Assembly: GCF_014207855.1 (NCBI RefSeq)
Contig: NZ_JACHKZ010000014.1
Location: 36,561-100,560, forward strand
Source of the DNA: Comamonas odontotermitis
GTDB lineage: Bacteria > Pseudomonadota > Gammaproteobacteria > Burkholderiales > Burkholderiaceae_C
Direction of reading: 5' to 3'
Length of the DNA: 64,000 nt
The position numbers were made by a program, and so were the translations under genes. The notes under the pieces were generated by a model, which worked only from the letters and a program-made list of their open reading frames with translations, was not told where the DNA came from and did not search any database. Shown piece after piece: positions 53,381-63,766 of this stretch (position 1 is its first letter; the number at the start of each line of letters is the position of its first letter).

Positions 53381-55249
53381 ATGTCCTTTTGTGCAATGTT
53401 TTCGGGCCTGCGCCGCTGTGGGCTGTTTGTGGCGTTGTGGCTGCTGGGCCAGGCGTGGGCAGCGCAGGCCGTCTTGCAGGTGGATGCGCTCCGTATGGAG
53501 CCGAAGGAGCGCGCTGGCGAGCTCAGGCAGGCCGCTGCTCTGGTGGCAAGCCAGGTGAGCCTGGTCGAGATGCCGTCCTGGGACGCGGCCAAGGCGCAGT
53601 TGCTGGAATCGCAGGGTGCACGCCAGATCGGTGTAGGGCGCCCGCTTGCCAGCTTGCAGACGCCAGAGCAAATGCGCAATCTGCTGGAATGGCACGGTTT
53701 GCCCAATGGAGGCCGGGCTGCTGCCCTGCAATGGGCGCCCGATGGCGCCTTTGGCCTGCGGCTGGGGGTGGTGTTTGCCGCGTTGCCCGAGGCTGCGGTG
53801 TTTCGCATGTATGCCTCGCAGCAGGCCGCAGCCAGCTACGAAGTGACCGGCGCAGCGCTGCTGGAGCGCCTGCCGCCCGACCCTGCCACCGGCGCGCGCA
53901 CCTGGTGGACGCCGGACCTGGGCCCGACGCCGGTGCTGGAAATCCTGTTGCCTGCCACGGTGGCCGACGCGCAGCTGGCGATGGCTGTGCCGTGGGTGTC
54001 GCAAGTGGTGATGCCCCCCACACCCCTGGCGCAGGCGGAGCCCGCCAAGCGGCTCTCCAACGATTGCCAGCAGGATGTGAACTGCCAGGCCGCCTTGCTG
54101 GACCAGCGGGATGCGGTGATGCGCATGGTGTATGTGAGCGAGACCAATACCTTTCAATGCACCGGCACCCTGGTCAACAACCCAAAGCAGGATCAAACGC
54201 CTTATGTGCTGACGGCGGCGCACTGTGCGCGGGACCAGGCTACGGCCTCCACGCTGCAGACGATGTGGTTCTATTACTCGCAGTCGTGCAACAGCGAGAA
54301 CCTGTCAGCCAACTACGCTGAGCGCTATGGCGGCGCGCGCTGGCTGGCGACCAGCTTTGGCAATGACATGACGCTGCTCCAGCTCAACGATGCCCCGCCG
54401 CCCGGTGCCTTGTTCGCGGGCTGGGATGCCTCTGCCGTACCTATGGCAACGGCAGCAGCGGGCCTCCACCATCCGCACGGCGATCTGCTGATGATCAGCA
54501 AGGGCCGAATCCAGGAGCAGGCGTCCTGCTATCTCGACTACACCTCTTCCCGTGCATCGCTGAGCTGTGACCCTGGGGCTGCGGAGGATGGCGGGTTCTA
54601 CCGCCTGGCCGTGGACAGCGGCGGCATAGAGGGGGGGAGCAGCGGATCGGCCTTGTTCGTGAATGGCCGTGTGGTGGGCACCTTGACCGGGGGCGACAAC
54701 TGGTGCCCTGCCAAGGGGGTGGTGTATGGGCGGCTGGACCAGGCTGTTGCCAGCACTTTTTCGCCCTGGCTCGGCAACGCATCGTTTGCATTGGACAGCA
54801 GTGCGGCGGCGCCCGTCTATCGCTTCCATATTCCGAAATCCGGCGCGGATTTTTTCACCATTTCGGCGCAGGAGCGCGATGCGGTGATTGCCGGGCTGCC
54901 TGGCACGATCAACTATGAGGGGATTGCTTTTTATGCGTCCGAGCAGCAGCGCCCCCGGATGCTGGCCGTGTACCGGTATTTCAATCCCGATGTCGTTGCC
55001 CATTTCTACACCACCAGCGAGGCCGAACGCCAGTTCGTGCGGCAATACCACCCGTCCTGGCAAGAAGATGGCATTGCCTGGTGGGTGCCTGCGCAAGGTG
55101 GCGATGGGGCCGTGCCGATGTATCGCTCCTACCAGTACGGCACCGGCGCCCATCACTATACGGCTGATCCTGCCGTGCGCGATACATGGCTGGGCAATCC
55201 AGACCTTTTGTACGACGGACTGGCTTATTATGTGTGGGCTGCGCCGTGA
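53381..55249 (+). CDS. Second secreted S1 protease with C-terminal DUF5648-like repeats
   Basis: A 622-residue paralogue of the preceding protease. The signal peptide covers about residues 1-30 (no lipobox). The pro-region and catalytic domain align with the first (TWWTPDLG, CTGTLVNNPKQDQTPYVLTAAHC, LFAGWDAS, GLHHPHGDLL, EGGSSGSALF), so His, Asp (SFGNDMTLL) and Ser are all present. About 165 C-terminal residues form a separate domain with repeats (PVYRFHIPKSGADFFTISAQERD, YRYFNPDVVAHFYTTSEAER, YRSYQYGTGAHHYTADPAVR), which resemble DUF5648 units found at the ends of secreted proteins. Its last base is 27 before ruvB. Confidence 0.82.
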   Translation: MSFCAMFSGLRRCGLFVALWLLGQAWAAQAVLQVDALRMEPKERAGELRQAAALVASQVSLVEMPSWDAAKAQLLESQGARQIGVGRPLASLQTPEQMRNLLEWHGLPNGGRAAALQWAPDGAFGLRLGVVFAALPEAAVFRMYASQQAAASYEVTGAALLERLPPDPATGARTWWTPDLGPTPVLEILLPATVADAQLAMAVPWVSQVVMPPTPLAQAEPAKRLSNDCQQDVNCQAALLDQRDAVMRMVYVSETNTFQCTGTLVNNPKQDQTPYVLTAAHCARDQATASTLQTMWFYYSQSCNSENLSANYAERYGGARWLATSFGNDMTLLQLNDAPPPGALFAGWDASAVPMATAAAGLHHPHGDLLMISKGRIQEQASCYLDYTSSRASLSCDPGAAEDGGFYRLAVDSGGIEGGSSGSALFVNGRVVGTLTGGDNWCPAKGVVYGRLDQAVASTFSPWLGNASFALDSSAAAPVYRFHIPKSGADFFTISAQERDAVIAGLPGTINYEGIAFYASEQQRPRMLAVYRYFNPDVVAHFYTTSEAERQFVRQYHPSWQEDGIAWWVPAQGGDGAVPMYRSYQYGTGAHHYTADPAVRDTWLGNPDLLYDGLAYYVWAAP

Positions 55250-55276
55250 CCGGATCGCGGCGTACGCCGCTGACAC

Positions 55277-56356
55277 ATGACCATCCACACTGATTCTTTC
55301 GACACCTCTCTCAACAACCTGCCCGACAGCCGGGTGATCTCTGCGAGCCAGACTTCTTCGCAGGAGGAGGCGCTGGAGCGCGCGCTGCGTCCCAAGCTGC
55401 TGGACGAGTATGTCGGCCAGGCCAAGGCGCGCGAGCAGCTGGAGATCTTCATCGGCGCGGCCAAGAAGCGTGGCGAAGCGCTGGACCATGTGCTGCTGTT
55501 TGGCCCCCCGGGCCTGGGCAAAACCACCTTGTCGCACATTGTGGCTGCGGAGCTGGGCGTCAACCTGCGCCAGACGAGCGGCCCCGTGCTGGAAAAGCCC
55601 AAGGACCTGGCTGCGCTGCTCACCAACCTGGAGCGCAACGATGTGCTCTTCATCGACGAAATCCACCGCCTCTCCCCGGTAGTCGAGGAAATTCTCTACC
55701 CGGCGCTGGAGGATTACCAGATCGACATCATGATTGGCGAAGGCCCGGCGGCCCGCTCCATCAAGCTCGATCTGCAGCCCTTTACCCTGGTGGGCGCCAC
55801 CACGCGCGCCGGCATGCTCACCAATCCGCTGCGCGATCGCTTTGGCATCGTGGCACGGCTTGAGTTTTACACAACAGCCGAGCTGACCCGGATCGTGATG
55901 CGCAGCGCCGGCCTGCTCAATACGCCGATTGACGACGAAGGCGGGCAGGAGATTGCGCGGCGCTCGCGCGGTACGCCGCGCATTGCCAACCGCCTGCTGC
56001 GCCGCGTGCGCGATTACGCCGATGTCAAAGGCGACGGGCGCATTACGCAGGATATGGCCAGCCGCGCGCTCGCCATGCTGGATGTGGACCCGCTGGGTTT
56101 CGACATCATGGACCGCAAGCTGCTGGAGGCGGTTGTCCACCGCTTCGACGGAGGGCCCGTGGGGCTGGACAATATTGCAGCGAGCATTGGCGAGGAGCCG
56201 GGCACGATCGAGGATGTGATCGAGCCTTACCTGATCCAGCAAGGCTTTCTGCAGCGCACGCCTCGTGGCCGCATTGCCACACAGGCTGCCTACCGCCACC
56301 TGGGTTTGGCGGGGGGAGATGCACCGGGGCAGGGCGGCCAAGGCTCGCTCGTGTAG
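55277..56356 (+). CDS. ruvB: Holliday junction DNA helicase ATPase RuvB
   Basis: RuvB is the AAA+ hexameric motor of branch migration. The 359 residues contain Walker [11 protein letters not shown], Walker [11 protein letters not shown], the sensor GATTRAGML and the arginine-finger region [15 protein letters not shown], and the C-terminal winged-helix. N-terminus [16 protein letters not shown] is longer than average by a few residues. Separated from ruvA by the protease pair. Confidence 0.97.
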   Translation: MTIHTDSFDTSLNNLPDSRVISASQTSSQEEALERALRPKLLDEYVGQAKAREQLEIFIGAAKKRGEALDHVLLFGPPGLGKTTLSHIVAAELGVNLRQTSGPVLEKPKDLAALLTNLERNDVLFIDEIHRLSPVVEEILYPALEDYQIDIMIGEGPAARSIKLDLQPFTLVGATTRAGMLTNPLRDRFGIVARLEFYTTAELTRIVMRSAGLLNTPIDDEGGQEIARRSRGTPRIANRLLRRVRDYADVKGDGRITQDMASRALAMLDVDPLGFDIMDRKLLEAVVHRFDGGPVGLDNIAASIGEEPGTIEDVIEPYLIQQGFLQRTPRGRIATQAAYRHLGLAGGDAPGQGGQGSLV

Positions 56357-56426
56357 GCGGGCGAGCTGCGCCTTTACCAACCGGGAAGTGTGATCGCAGC
56401 GTGGCGGCTTTCGCCGCAGCCTGGTT

Positions 56427-57389
56427 TCAGAGTGCGCTGCCTCGCTTGCCGGTTTTGGGGCTGGGCACGCTGCTGCCCATGTTGCTGCACAGGTAGTCCC
56501 AACATTGCTGCACCACCGGGCGGCGGTTGCCGTTGGCATTGCGCGTCATCAGGCAGATGCGGCGCGAGAGCAGAGGCGCCTTCAGCGGCATGGTGACCAG
56601 ATCGTTGTCGACATGGCACTGGGTGTAGAGGCGGGAGATGAGGCCGATGCGCAGGCCGCTGCGTACCAGGGCGTACAGCGATTCGGTGTAGGTCAGGGTT
56701 TCGGTGTGGCTCACACCCACCCCTTGCTGCTCCAGCACCGACACGATCATTTCGTAGGTGCTGCCGCGCGAGAGGATGACGAGCGGCTCGTCGTTCAGAT
56801 CCGTCCAGCGCAGCTCGGGCATCTTGGCCAGCCGGTGGCTGGCGGGCATCACCGCCATGACTTCGTCTTCGGTGACGAACTGGGTTTCCACGGTTGAGGG
56901 CACGGTGAACTCCAGGCCCAGCCCGATATCGGAGCCCCCGCTGGCCACTGACTGCAGCAAATCTTCGTTGCGCAGATCCTGCAGTTGCAGGTCGACCATC
57001 GGATTCTCTTTTTGCCAGATGGCCAGCCACGGCGCCAGCAGGTGAATGGCAGACGGAATGCAGCTGACGCGCACCGTATCGGCCTGGTACTTGAGCAATT
57101 GCTGCAGATCCTGCACGCCTTGCACAAAGTTGTTGATCATCCATTCCACCTGCGGGCGCACGGCTTCGCCAGCGGGCGTCATGCGCACATGGTGGGTGCT
57201 GCGGTCAAACAGGGCCGTTCCCAGCAGATTTTCCAGCTCGCGGATGGCCGACGACAACGCGGGCTGGCTCATGGAGAGCGCCTGCGCAGCCCGGCTGAAG
57301 CTGCGGTGGTTGGCCACCTCCTTGAAGCAGCTCAACTGGCGCAGCGAGGGCGTTGGTGCAGATTTGCGAGGCAGTTCAGCGTCGGTCAT
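56427..57389 (-). CDS. LysR-family transcriptional regulator
   Basis: A 320-residue regulator. The HTH is LRQLSCFKEVANHRSFSRAAQALSMSQPALSSAIRELENLLGTALFDRSTHHVRMT, followed by a type-2 periplasmic-like effector domain (DTVRVSCIPSAIHLLAPWLAIWQKENPMVDL). No catabolic genes are adjacent; it is convergent with ruvB. The 283-base AT-rich gap upstream (57390-57672) contains its promoter and the end region of the phosphatase gene; I see no other gene there. Confidence 0.88.
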   Translation of the reverse strand: MTDAELPRKSAPTPSLRQLSCFKEVANHRSFSRAAQALSMSQPALSSAIRELENLLGTALFDRSTHHVRMTPAGEAVRPQVEWMINNFVQGVQDLQQLLKYQADTVRVSCIPSAIHLLAPWLAIWQKENPMVDLQLQDLRNEDLLQSVASGGSDIGLGLEFTVPSTVETQFVTEDEVMAVMPASHRLAKMPELRWTDLNDEPLVILSRGSTYEMIVSVLEQQGVGVSHTETLTYTESLYALVRSGLRIGLISRLYTQCHVDNDLVTMPLKAPLLSRRICLMTRNANGNRRPVVQQCWDYLCSNMGSSVPSPKTGKRGSAL

Positions 57390-57672
57390 AAAAGGCCAGG
57401 TCGGTTCAGTGCGACAAACGGCATGTTCAAGCGCGGTTGCCCTGGGCGCTGCGTGGTCATGCTGTCTCTGTCAAAAGTAATTGAGTGTTATTCCTGCGTT
57501 CAATTGCAAATATACATCGGTTTTCTAATCGTCATTGGAGATAAATTGTCCTAATTCAATCGGATTTTTCGTTCTGATTCCCAGATCGTTCAGATGCTTA
57601 TAGAAGCAGTGGCTGCAAGCATCGGTCATTGAAGATTGTTAATAATTAATGGTGCTCGCCCACTGCGCTGCT

Positions 57673-58314
57673 TCAATTGGTTAACTCATCCATGCCCGTT
57701 TGCTGCAGGTGGCTGGTGTCTCCCCAGCCCACCAGCGCCAGGCCGCTGTCGGGCGTCCAGAGCAGGCGGTTGATGCTGGTGTTGGCCAGCTCCCAGGTGC
57801 GGGGGGCCTGCAGATCCTGGCGCGTGGCCAGGCGGTAGAGGGTGTCGAGTACGCCGCCATGGGCTACCAGGGCAATCTGCTGGCCCATGTGCTGGCTGGC
57901 CAGTGCATGAACGACGTGCGCAATGCGTGCCTGCAGCGCCTGCAGGGATTCACCGCTGGGTGGTGCAAAGGCTGGGTCGCGCTTGCGCCAGCGCAGCGCA
58001 GCCTGCGGCTGCGCCGCTTCAACATCGGCAAAGCGCTGGCCCTCATAGCTGCCAAAGCAGCGTTCGCGCAGCCGTGCGTCGATGGTCAGTTTTGCGCCAT
58101 TGGCGTCTGCCAGGGCCTGCGCCGTGGCGAGGGCCCGCTGCAGATCACTGCTGTAGATATGGTGCAGCGGCTCGTCGGCCAGCGCGGCTGCCATCTGCCG
58201 GGCCTGCCTGTGGCCTGTGCTGTTGAGCGCGATATCGGTGTGGCCCTGGATGCGAGCGCCTACATTCCAGTCGGTTTCGCCATGGCGAATGGCAATGATG
58301 CGGGTTGCGTTCAT
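57673..58314 (-). CDS. Histidine phosphatase (GpmB/CobC-like)
   Basis: A 213-residue phosphatase of the phosphoglycerate-mutase-like superfamily. The phosphohistidine motif is IIAIRHGETDWNVGARIQGH, with IYSSDLQRALATAQALA, LRERCFGSYEG (catalytic Glu) and the second His in IALVAHGGVLDTLYRL. Substrate is not determinable; assignments in this family include alpha-ribazole phosphatase and phosphoserine phosphatase. The DUF4136 lipoprotein gene lies four bases upstream on the same strand. Confidence 0.88.
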   Translation of the reverse strand: MNATRIIAIRHGETDWNVGARIQGHTDIALNSTGHRQARQMAAALADEPLHHIYSSDLQRALATAQALADANGAKLTIDARLRERCFGSYEGQRFADVEAAQPQAALRWRKRDPAFAPPSGESLQALQARIAHVVHALASQHMGQQIALVAHGGVLDTLYRLATRQDLQAPRTWELANTSINRLLWTPDSGLALVGWGDTSHLQQTGMDELTN

Positions 58315-58318
58315 GGCA

Positions 58319-58993
58319 TCAAGGCTTTGTTGCTGCCGGGGCTGCGTTGCCAGCGGGCGGTGCTCCTACGGTGGCGGTCACCTTGCGCACACCTGCGGGC
58401 GGCTTGGGGAAGCCATTGAGCGCAGAGTCGAACAGGATGCGGTAGATCACCTTGTCATCCACCCATACGTCCTCGTACCGGGCCGAGGTTTCGTACACCA
58501 CCTGCTGCGACTGGAAGTCGCGCAAGGTCAGCTGTACGGCGCGGTAGTGCAGCGAGGGGCCGGTATCGCGCCACATCAGGCCGCCACGCCAGCCAAACCC
58601 GGGCCCCCAGCCAAAGCCGCCATAGGGGCCGTAGGGCGCATAGGGGCTGCCGGGCAGCAGCCAGCTGTCAGGAATGTAGCGTGCCTCGGCGGAAATCTGG
58701 GCCACCAGGGTGCCCTGGGCATCATCGCGCTGCAGGCCTACACCGGCAAGCGAGGTTTGCGCCTGCTGCACCACGTTGTCAAAGGCGGTGCCCTGCGCCT
58801 GCTGCGATGGCAGGAGCTGGAGGCGGTAGGTGGGGGGCTTGGGCAATTCGGCCAATGTCGAGTAGCTTTGCACTTCGCTTTCCACGTTGCGCACGCCTGC
58901 GCAGCCGGTCAGCCATAGTGTGCAAAGCAGCAATGCGCAGGTAAGCGCGTTGCGCTGCAAGGTGCCTGTCTGGCCAGGTACGGACAAGTTCAT
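58319..58993 (-). CDS. DUF4136 lipoprotein
   Basis: A 224-residue lipoprotein with signal and lipobox LTGCAG. The segment YSTLAELPKPPTYRLQLLPSQQ and the GPYGGFGWGPGFGWRGG region, then LRDFQSQQVVYETSARYE, fit DUF4136. A Gly/Tyr/Pro patch in the middle is typical. Start at 58993. It lies 4 bases upstream of the phosphatase gene and is likely co-transcribed with it. Confidence 0.82.
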   Translation of the reverse strand: MNLSVPGQTGTLQRNALTCALLLCTLWLTGCAGVRNVESEVQSYSTLAELPKPPTYRLQLLPSQQAQGTAFDNVVQQAQTSLAGVGLQRDDAQGTLVAQISAEARYIPDSWLLPGSPYAPYGPYGGFGWGPGFGWRGGLMWRDTGPSLHYRAVQLTLRDFQSQQVVYETSARYEDVWVDDKVIYRILFDSALNGFPKPPAGVRKVTATVGAPPAGNAAPAATKP

Positions 58994-59092
58994 ATTGCCT
59001 CCTTCAAGACGCGATTCTGGAGATTCTCTGCCTGCATGCCAACCCCCCGTGCGTATCTGCACCAGTACCAAAAGCAAATGCGCCGGGCCTTA

Positions 59093-59213
59093 GAACGTGT
59101 TTACGATCTCTACGCAGCCGCGACAGTGGGTTTGGGGGCGCCCGGCTAGGGGCGCCCGGTCAGGGGCGCCCCCAAACCCACTGTCGCGGCGCGAGGAGAT
59201 CGTAAACACGTTC
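59093..59213. mobile_element. MITE-like palindromic element, copy C (121 bp)
   Basis: The shortest and most symmetric copy. Terminal repeats GAACGTGTTTACGAT and ATCGTAAACACGTTC, flanked on both sides by TTA. Inside, GACAGTG (59122) and CACTGTC (59185) enclose GGTTTGGGGGCGCCC and its complement. Almost the whole element can fold back on itself. It fills most of the 325-base gap between the lipoprotein promoter and the ttcA end. Confidence 0.75.
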
Positions 59214-59318
59214 TTAGAGGCGCGGCGCATGCCATGGGATACAAGAAGGGGTTCGCTGCGCACACGCCAACCTGGGGTGTGCGTGTATGCAGCCTTGCCA
59301 TGGTGCTTCTCAGCCGGG

Positions 59319-60317
<999 letters not shown>

Positions 60318-60321
60318 GGGG

Positions 60322-60696
60322 TCACCATTGTCCGGTTTCGGTGCGGATTGCAACTTCGCAATCGTCAAAAATCTCCAGCTTGGCAATCTTGATGCGCACG
60401 CCGCGCACATTGGGCAGCAGCATCAGGCGCTGCGCCAGTTTGCCAATCAAGGTCTCCAGCAGGTTCACGTGCTCAGCCGTGCATTCGTCGATGATGATCT
60501 GGCGCACCTTGCGGTAGTCCAGCACATGCATGATGTCGTCGTCGCTGGGGGCCAGGGGCTGCTGGCCCAGGTTCAGCTCGGCATCGACCTGGATGGGCTG
60601 GGGCTCCACCTTCTCGTGCGCGAGGATGCCCAGATTGGCATCAAAGCGCAGGCCGGTCAGCGTCAGGGTTTGCAACCCGGTGTCAAATGTTGTCAT
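60322..60696 (-). CDS. folB: Dihydroneopterin aldolase FolB
   Basis: FolB converts 7,8-dihydroneopterin to 6-hydroxymethyl-dihydropterin in folate synthesis. The 124-residue protein has [22 protein letters not shown], the DYRKV segment and [16 protein letters not shown] with the catalytic Glu. It lies between the pteridine-reductase-like SDR and ttcA on the same strand. Confidence 0.92.
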   Translation of the reverse strand: MTTFDTGLQTLTLTGLRFDANLGILAHEKVEPQPIQVDAELNLGQQPLAPSDDDIMHVLDYRKVRQIIIDECTAEHVNLLETLIGKLAQRLMLLPNVRGVRIKIAKLEIFDDCEVAIRTETGQW

Positions 60697-60724
60697 AAAA
60701 GCAGACGTTGTGGCGTTGTTGCCG

Positions 60725-61501
60725 TCACATCATCGAAAAATCGCGGTCAAACCGCATCAGGTGCTGGCCGCCGTCCACCAGCAAGGTGGTGCCGGTGATC
60801 GACCGGTTCTCCAGCGCAAAGCGCACGGTGGCGGCCACATCGTCCGGGGTGGAGGAGCGGCCCAGCGGGCTCATGCGGTGCAGGGCTTCGAACTTGTCGT
60901 CTGTCAGGTAGTCGCTGGTCAGGGTCAGGCCCGGGGCCACACCCACCACGCGCAGCAGCGGCGCGAGCGCCTGCGCGAGCAGGGTGCCTGCTGCCTCCAG
61001 CGCGGCCTTGCTGAGCGTGTAGCTGACGAAGTCGGGGTTCATGTTCCACAGCTTCTGGTCGAGCAGGTTGACCACCACGCCTTGCGCATTGTCGCCACGC
61101 TGGGCGATATGCTGGTGCAGCACCTGGGCCAGCACCAGCGGCGCGCCCGTGTTGCTGCGCATGTGGCGCTCCAGTGCGGCATAGCCAAAGTCTGCAGCCG
61201 TGTCGTGCTCGAAGAGCGAGGCGCTGTTGACCACGGCATCGACCGGCCCGAGCTGATCTACCACCCGGGGCAGCAGCGCGCGCACGGCCGATTCGTCCTC
61301 AAAATCTGCATCAAAATGGCCACTGGCGCCCGATAGGGCTGCGCAAGCAGCAGCAGTTTCGATAGCGTCTGCCTTCGATCCCCGGTAGTGCACGGCCACC
61401 TGCCAGCCGTGGGCGGCCAGATCGAGCGCAATGGCCCGCCCCAGGCGCTTGGCAGCGCCGGTGACCAGTACGGTGCGTGGGGTCGAAGAGGGCAAAGGCA
61501 T
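60725..61501 (-). CDS. SDR-family reductase, pteridine-reductase-like
   Basis: A 258-residue short-chain dehydrogenase. The nucleotide-binding start VLVTGAAKRLGRAIALDLAAHGWQVAVHYRGS is close to pteridine reductase PTR1/FolM sequences; then LVNSAS-like VVNSASLFEH, the catalytic YTLSKAALEAAG and the end ITGTTLLVDGGQHL. It lies 28 bases upstream of folB, so a dihydropterin or dihydrofolate-type substrate is plausible. ATG at 61501 is used; a GTG at 61510 is in frame. Divergent from the MidA-like gene. Confidence 0.83.
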   Translation of the reverse strand: MPLPSSTPRTVLVTGAAKRLGRAIALDLAAHGWQVAVHYRGSKADAIETAAACAALSGASGHFDADFEDESAVRALLPRVVDQLGPVDAVVNSASLFEHDTAADFGYAALERHMRSNTGAPLVLAQVLHQHIAQRGDNAQGVVVNLLDQKLWNMNPDFVSYTLSKAALEAAGTLLAQALAPLLRVVGVAPGLTLTSDYLTDDKFEALHRMSPLGRSSTPDDVAATVRFALENRSITGTTLLVDGGQHLMRFDRDFSMM

Positions 61502-61513
61502 GGCAGGCACTGT

Positions 61514-62653
61514 ATGAACAGCGACAATAGGGGGGTGAATACAGAACCCTCTAGTTTAACGATTGTGCTCGCCAAACGCGCAGCTGAGGCTATTGCCCAG
61601 GCTGGCGGCTGGCTGGCTTTTGATGAGTTCATGCGCATGGCGTTGTACGAGCCGGGCCTGGGCTATTACGCCAATACGCGCAGCAAGTTCGGTGTGATGC
61701 CTGAGGAGGGCAGCGACTTTGTCACCGCGCCCGAGCTCTCGCCCGTGTTTGGCGAGCTGGTGGCCGCGCAGGTGCAGGACGCCTTTGCCCATACCCAGAC
61801 GAGCGAGGTGTGGGAGTTTGGCGCGGGCACGGGTGCGCTGGCCGAGCAGATGTTGTCTGCGCTGGGCGATGCCTGCACGGGCTACACCATTGTCGATCTG
61901 TCAGGAAGCCTGCGCGCGCGCCAGCAGGAGCGGCTGGCCCGCTTTGGCGACAAGGTGCGTTGGGCGAGTGAGTTGCCTGCGCAACTGCAAGGCGTGGTGG
62001 TGGGCAACGAGGTGCTCGATGCCATGCCCGTCAAGCTGCTGCTGCGCCGCCAGGGCGTCTGGCTGGAGCGCGGCGTGGTGTTGGCCGCGCAAGAGGGCGA
62101 CGCCATCAGCTTCGGCTGGGCCGAGCGCCCCACCGCACTGCGCCCGCCGGTGGAGCCCGATCTGCCTGCCGATGCCGACTATCTGACCGAAATCCATCCC
62201 CAGGCCGAAGCCTTTGTCGCCACCCTGGGCGACCGCATGACGCGCGGCGCGGCCATCTTCATCGACTATGGTTTTGGCGAGAGCGAGTACTACCACCCGC
62301 AGCGCCACATGGGCACCCTGGTCTGCCACCACCTGCACCAGGTGGACAGCGACCCGCTCGCCTTGATTGGCCTCAAGGACATCACGGCCCACGTCAACTT
62401 CACGGGCATTGCCGTGGCCGCGCAGGATGCGGGCTTTGAGGTGCTGGGCTACACCAGCCAGGCGCATTTCCTCATCAACTGCGGGTTGGCCGCCAAGATG
62501 GAGAAGCTCGACGTCATCGCCCGCAGCAAGGCCGCCAAGCTGATGCTGGAGCACGAGATGGGCGAGTTCTTCAAGGCCATCATGCTGGCCAAGGGTGCGG
62601 CGTTCTGGGATGCTGCAGGCTTTGTGCAGGGCGACCGGATGCACCGGCTGTAA
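61514..62653 (+). CDS. SAM-dependent methyltransferase, MidA/NDUFAF7 family
   Basis: A 379-residue protein homologous to the mitochondrial complex I assembly methyltransferase NDUFAF7/MidA, which methylates an arginine of a NADH dehydrogenase subunit. Visible are MRMALYEPGLGYYANTRSKFG, GSDFVTAPELSPVFGEL, the SAM motif VWEFGAGTGALAEQML, NEVLDAMPVKLL and FIDYGFGESEYYHPQR. Divergent from the SDR gene, with only 12 bases between start codons. Confidence 0.9.
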   Translation: MNSDNRGVNTEPSSLTIVLAKRAAEAIAQAGGWLAFDEFMRMALYEPGLGYYANTRSKFGVMPEEGSDFVTAPELSPVFGELVAAQVQDAFAHTQTSEVWEFGAGTGALAEQMLSALGDACTGYTIVDLSGSLRARQQERLARFGDKVRWASELPAQLQGVVVGNEVLDAMPVKLLLRRQGVWLERGVVLAAQEGDAISFGWAERPTALRPPVEPDLPADADYLTEIHPQAEAFVATLGDRMTRGAAIFIDYGFGESEYYHPQRHMGTLVCHHLHQVDSDPLALIGLKDITAHVNFTGIAVAAQDAGFEVLGYTSQAHFLINCGLAAKMEKLDVIARSKAAKLMLEHEMGEFFKAIMLAKGAAFWDAAGFVQGDRMHRL

Positions 62654-62660
62654 ACAGGCG

Positions 62661-63581
62661 CTAACTGCAGTATTTGGCAAGCGTTGCAGGAGCGTAGTCG
62701 GCGGGGCGCAATTTCATGGCATCTTCTCCCGCTATCTTGGCTATTTTCGCTTGCAACACGAAATCGCATTGCAGCGGGTGATCTGCCAGAGGGCCATCTC
62801 CCCAACTGGCGCGAGCAGGCCACCGCTTGTCTGCCAGGGCCATGTAGTGATTGCCAATCGCTTGGGCATATAGAGGCAACTTTTTACTGGTATCCAAGAG
62901 CATCTTGTTTGCTCTTGGATTTTTCAGATCCTGAGCGCTGATTTTCATCAACTGTGACCCCAACTCGGGCTGGGTCTGTGTCACGGCTTGAATGACGACG
63001 GGGAGAACGCCTGCCTGACGCAGCCCTTGTACCACCAGAACGATGGGTATTGCTGTTGGAGTGCCTGTGCGGGCATCTACATTCCAGTCCGGTTCCGTGC
63101 AGTAGCTCAAAAGGCTCTCTGCGCGCATGCTTTGGATCGCAGATGAGGCGTCCGGCGCTGCAAGCCAGTTGCTCCAGTGCCTGCGCTCCTGAGAGGAAAG
63201 TTTTCCCCACACCTGATCCGTGGCTTCGAGCCAGGTCTGCACAAACACCCTTTGAAAAATCGGCAAGGTGTGGATTTGTCGACAGTCTTGCATCAGCGCG
63301 ACCTGGAAATCGGGCGCCCATTCCAGTTCGGCGAGTGGTTGCTGGCCCAGTTTGCAGCGCGACAAGATCGCCGCGCGCTGTGCCTGCTCGGCAAGCAGCA
63401 GCCAAAGCCGAGCCACCTGCATATCGTCTCCTAGTCCTCGGAAAAGCACCTCGCGCAATGGGGACGCACCTGTTTTAAGCGGCGCCTTTGCATACAGCGA
63501 AGGCACCGCAAAGGCGGCGAGCGTAGCAACAAGCATTTGGCGGCGGGGCAGCACCGTTGTGAACGGGAAAGGGGATGGCAT
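62661..63581 (-). CDS. Secreted protein of unknown function
   Basis: A 306-residue protein with a signal peptide (PRRQMLVATLAAFAVPSLYA, cleavage near YAK-A). The remainder is helical, with several Trp, Gln and Cys (ERRHWSNWLAAPDASSAIQSM, DQVWGKLSSQ, YCTEPDWN). It is convergent with the MidA-like gene and ends seven bases after it. No family recognised. Confidence 0.65.
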   Translation of the reverse strand: MPSPFPFTTVLPRRQMLVATLAAFAVPSLYAKAPLKTGASPLREVLFRGLGDDMQVARLWLLLAEQAQRAAILSRCKLGQQPLAELEWAPDFQVALMQDCRQIHTLPIFQRVFVQTWLEATDQVWGKLSSQERRHWSNWLAAPDASSAIQSMRAESLLSYCTEPDWNVDARTGTPTAIPIVLVVQGLRQAGVLPVVIQAVTQTQPELGSQLMKISAQDLKNPRANKMLLDTSKKLPLYAQAIGNHYMALADKRWPARASWGDGPLADHPLQCDFVLQAKIAKIAGEDAMKLRPADYAPATLAKYCS

Positions 63582-63766
63582 GGCAGGAGTTCGGCAACCA
63601 AGGAAATTTGATTATTGCAGCCAAAATAAATAGTTTTTTCTATTTTGGTGAAGACTATAGCTGGGCGGCTGCCAAATGTCCTCGCCTTGTTTCAGTACTG
63701 AGGCCTTGGCTTCGGAGGCCCTCCATGATGGGGCTGGCCGCTCCTTGGGGGAGCATAAGAGCTGCT

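Noticed and set aside
54305..56539. Long minus-strand frame (744 codons) opposite the second protease and ruvB.
   Set aside because: Antisense shadow; crosses two real genes and has no domain.
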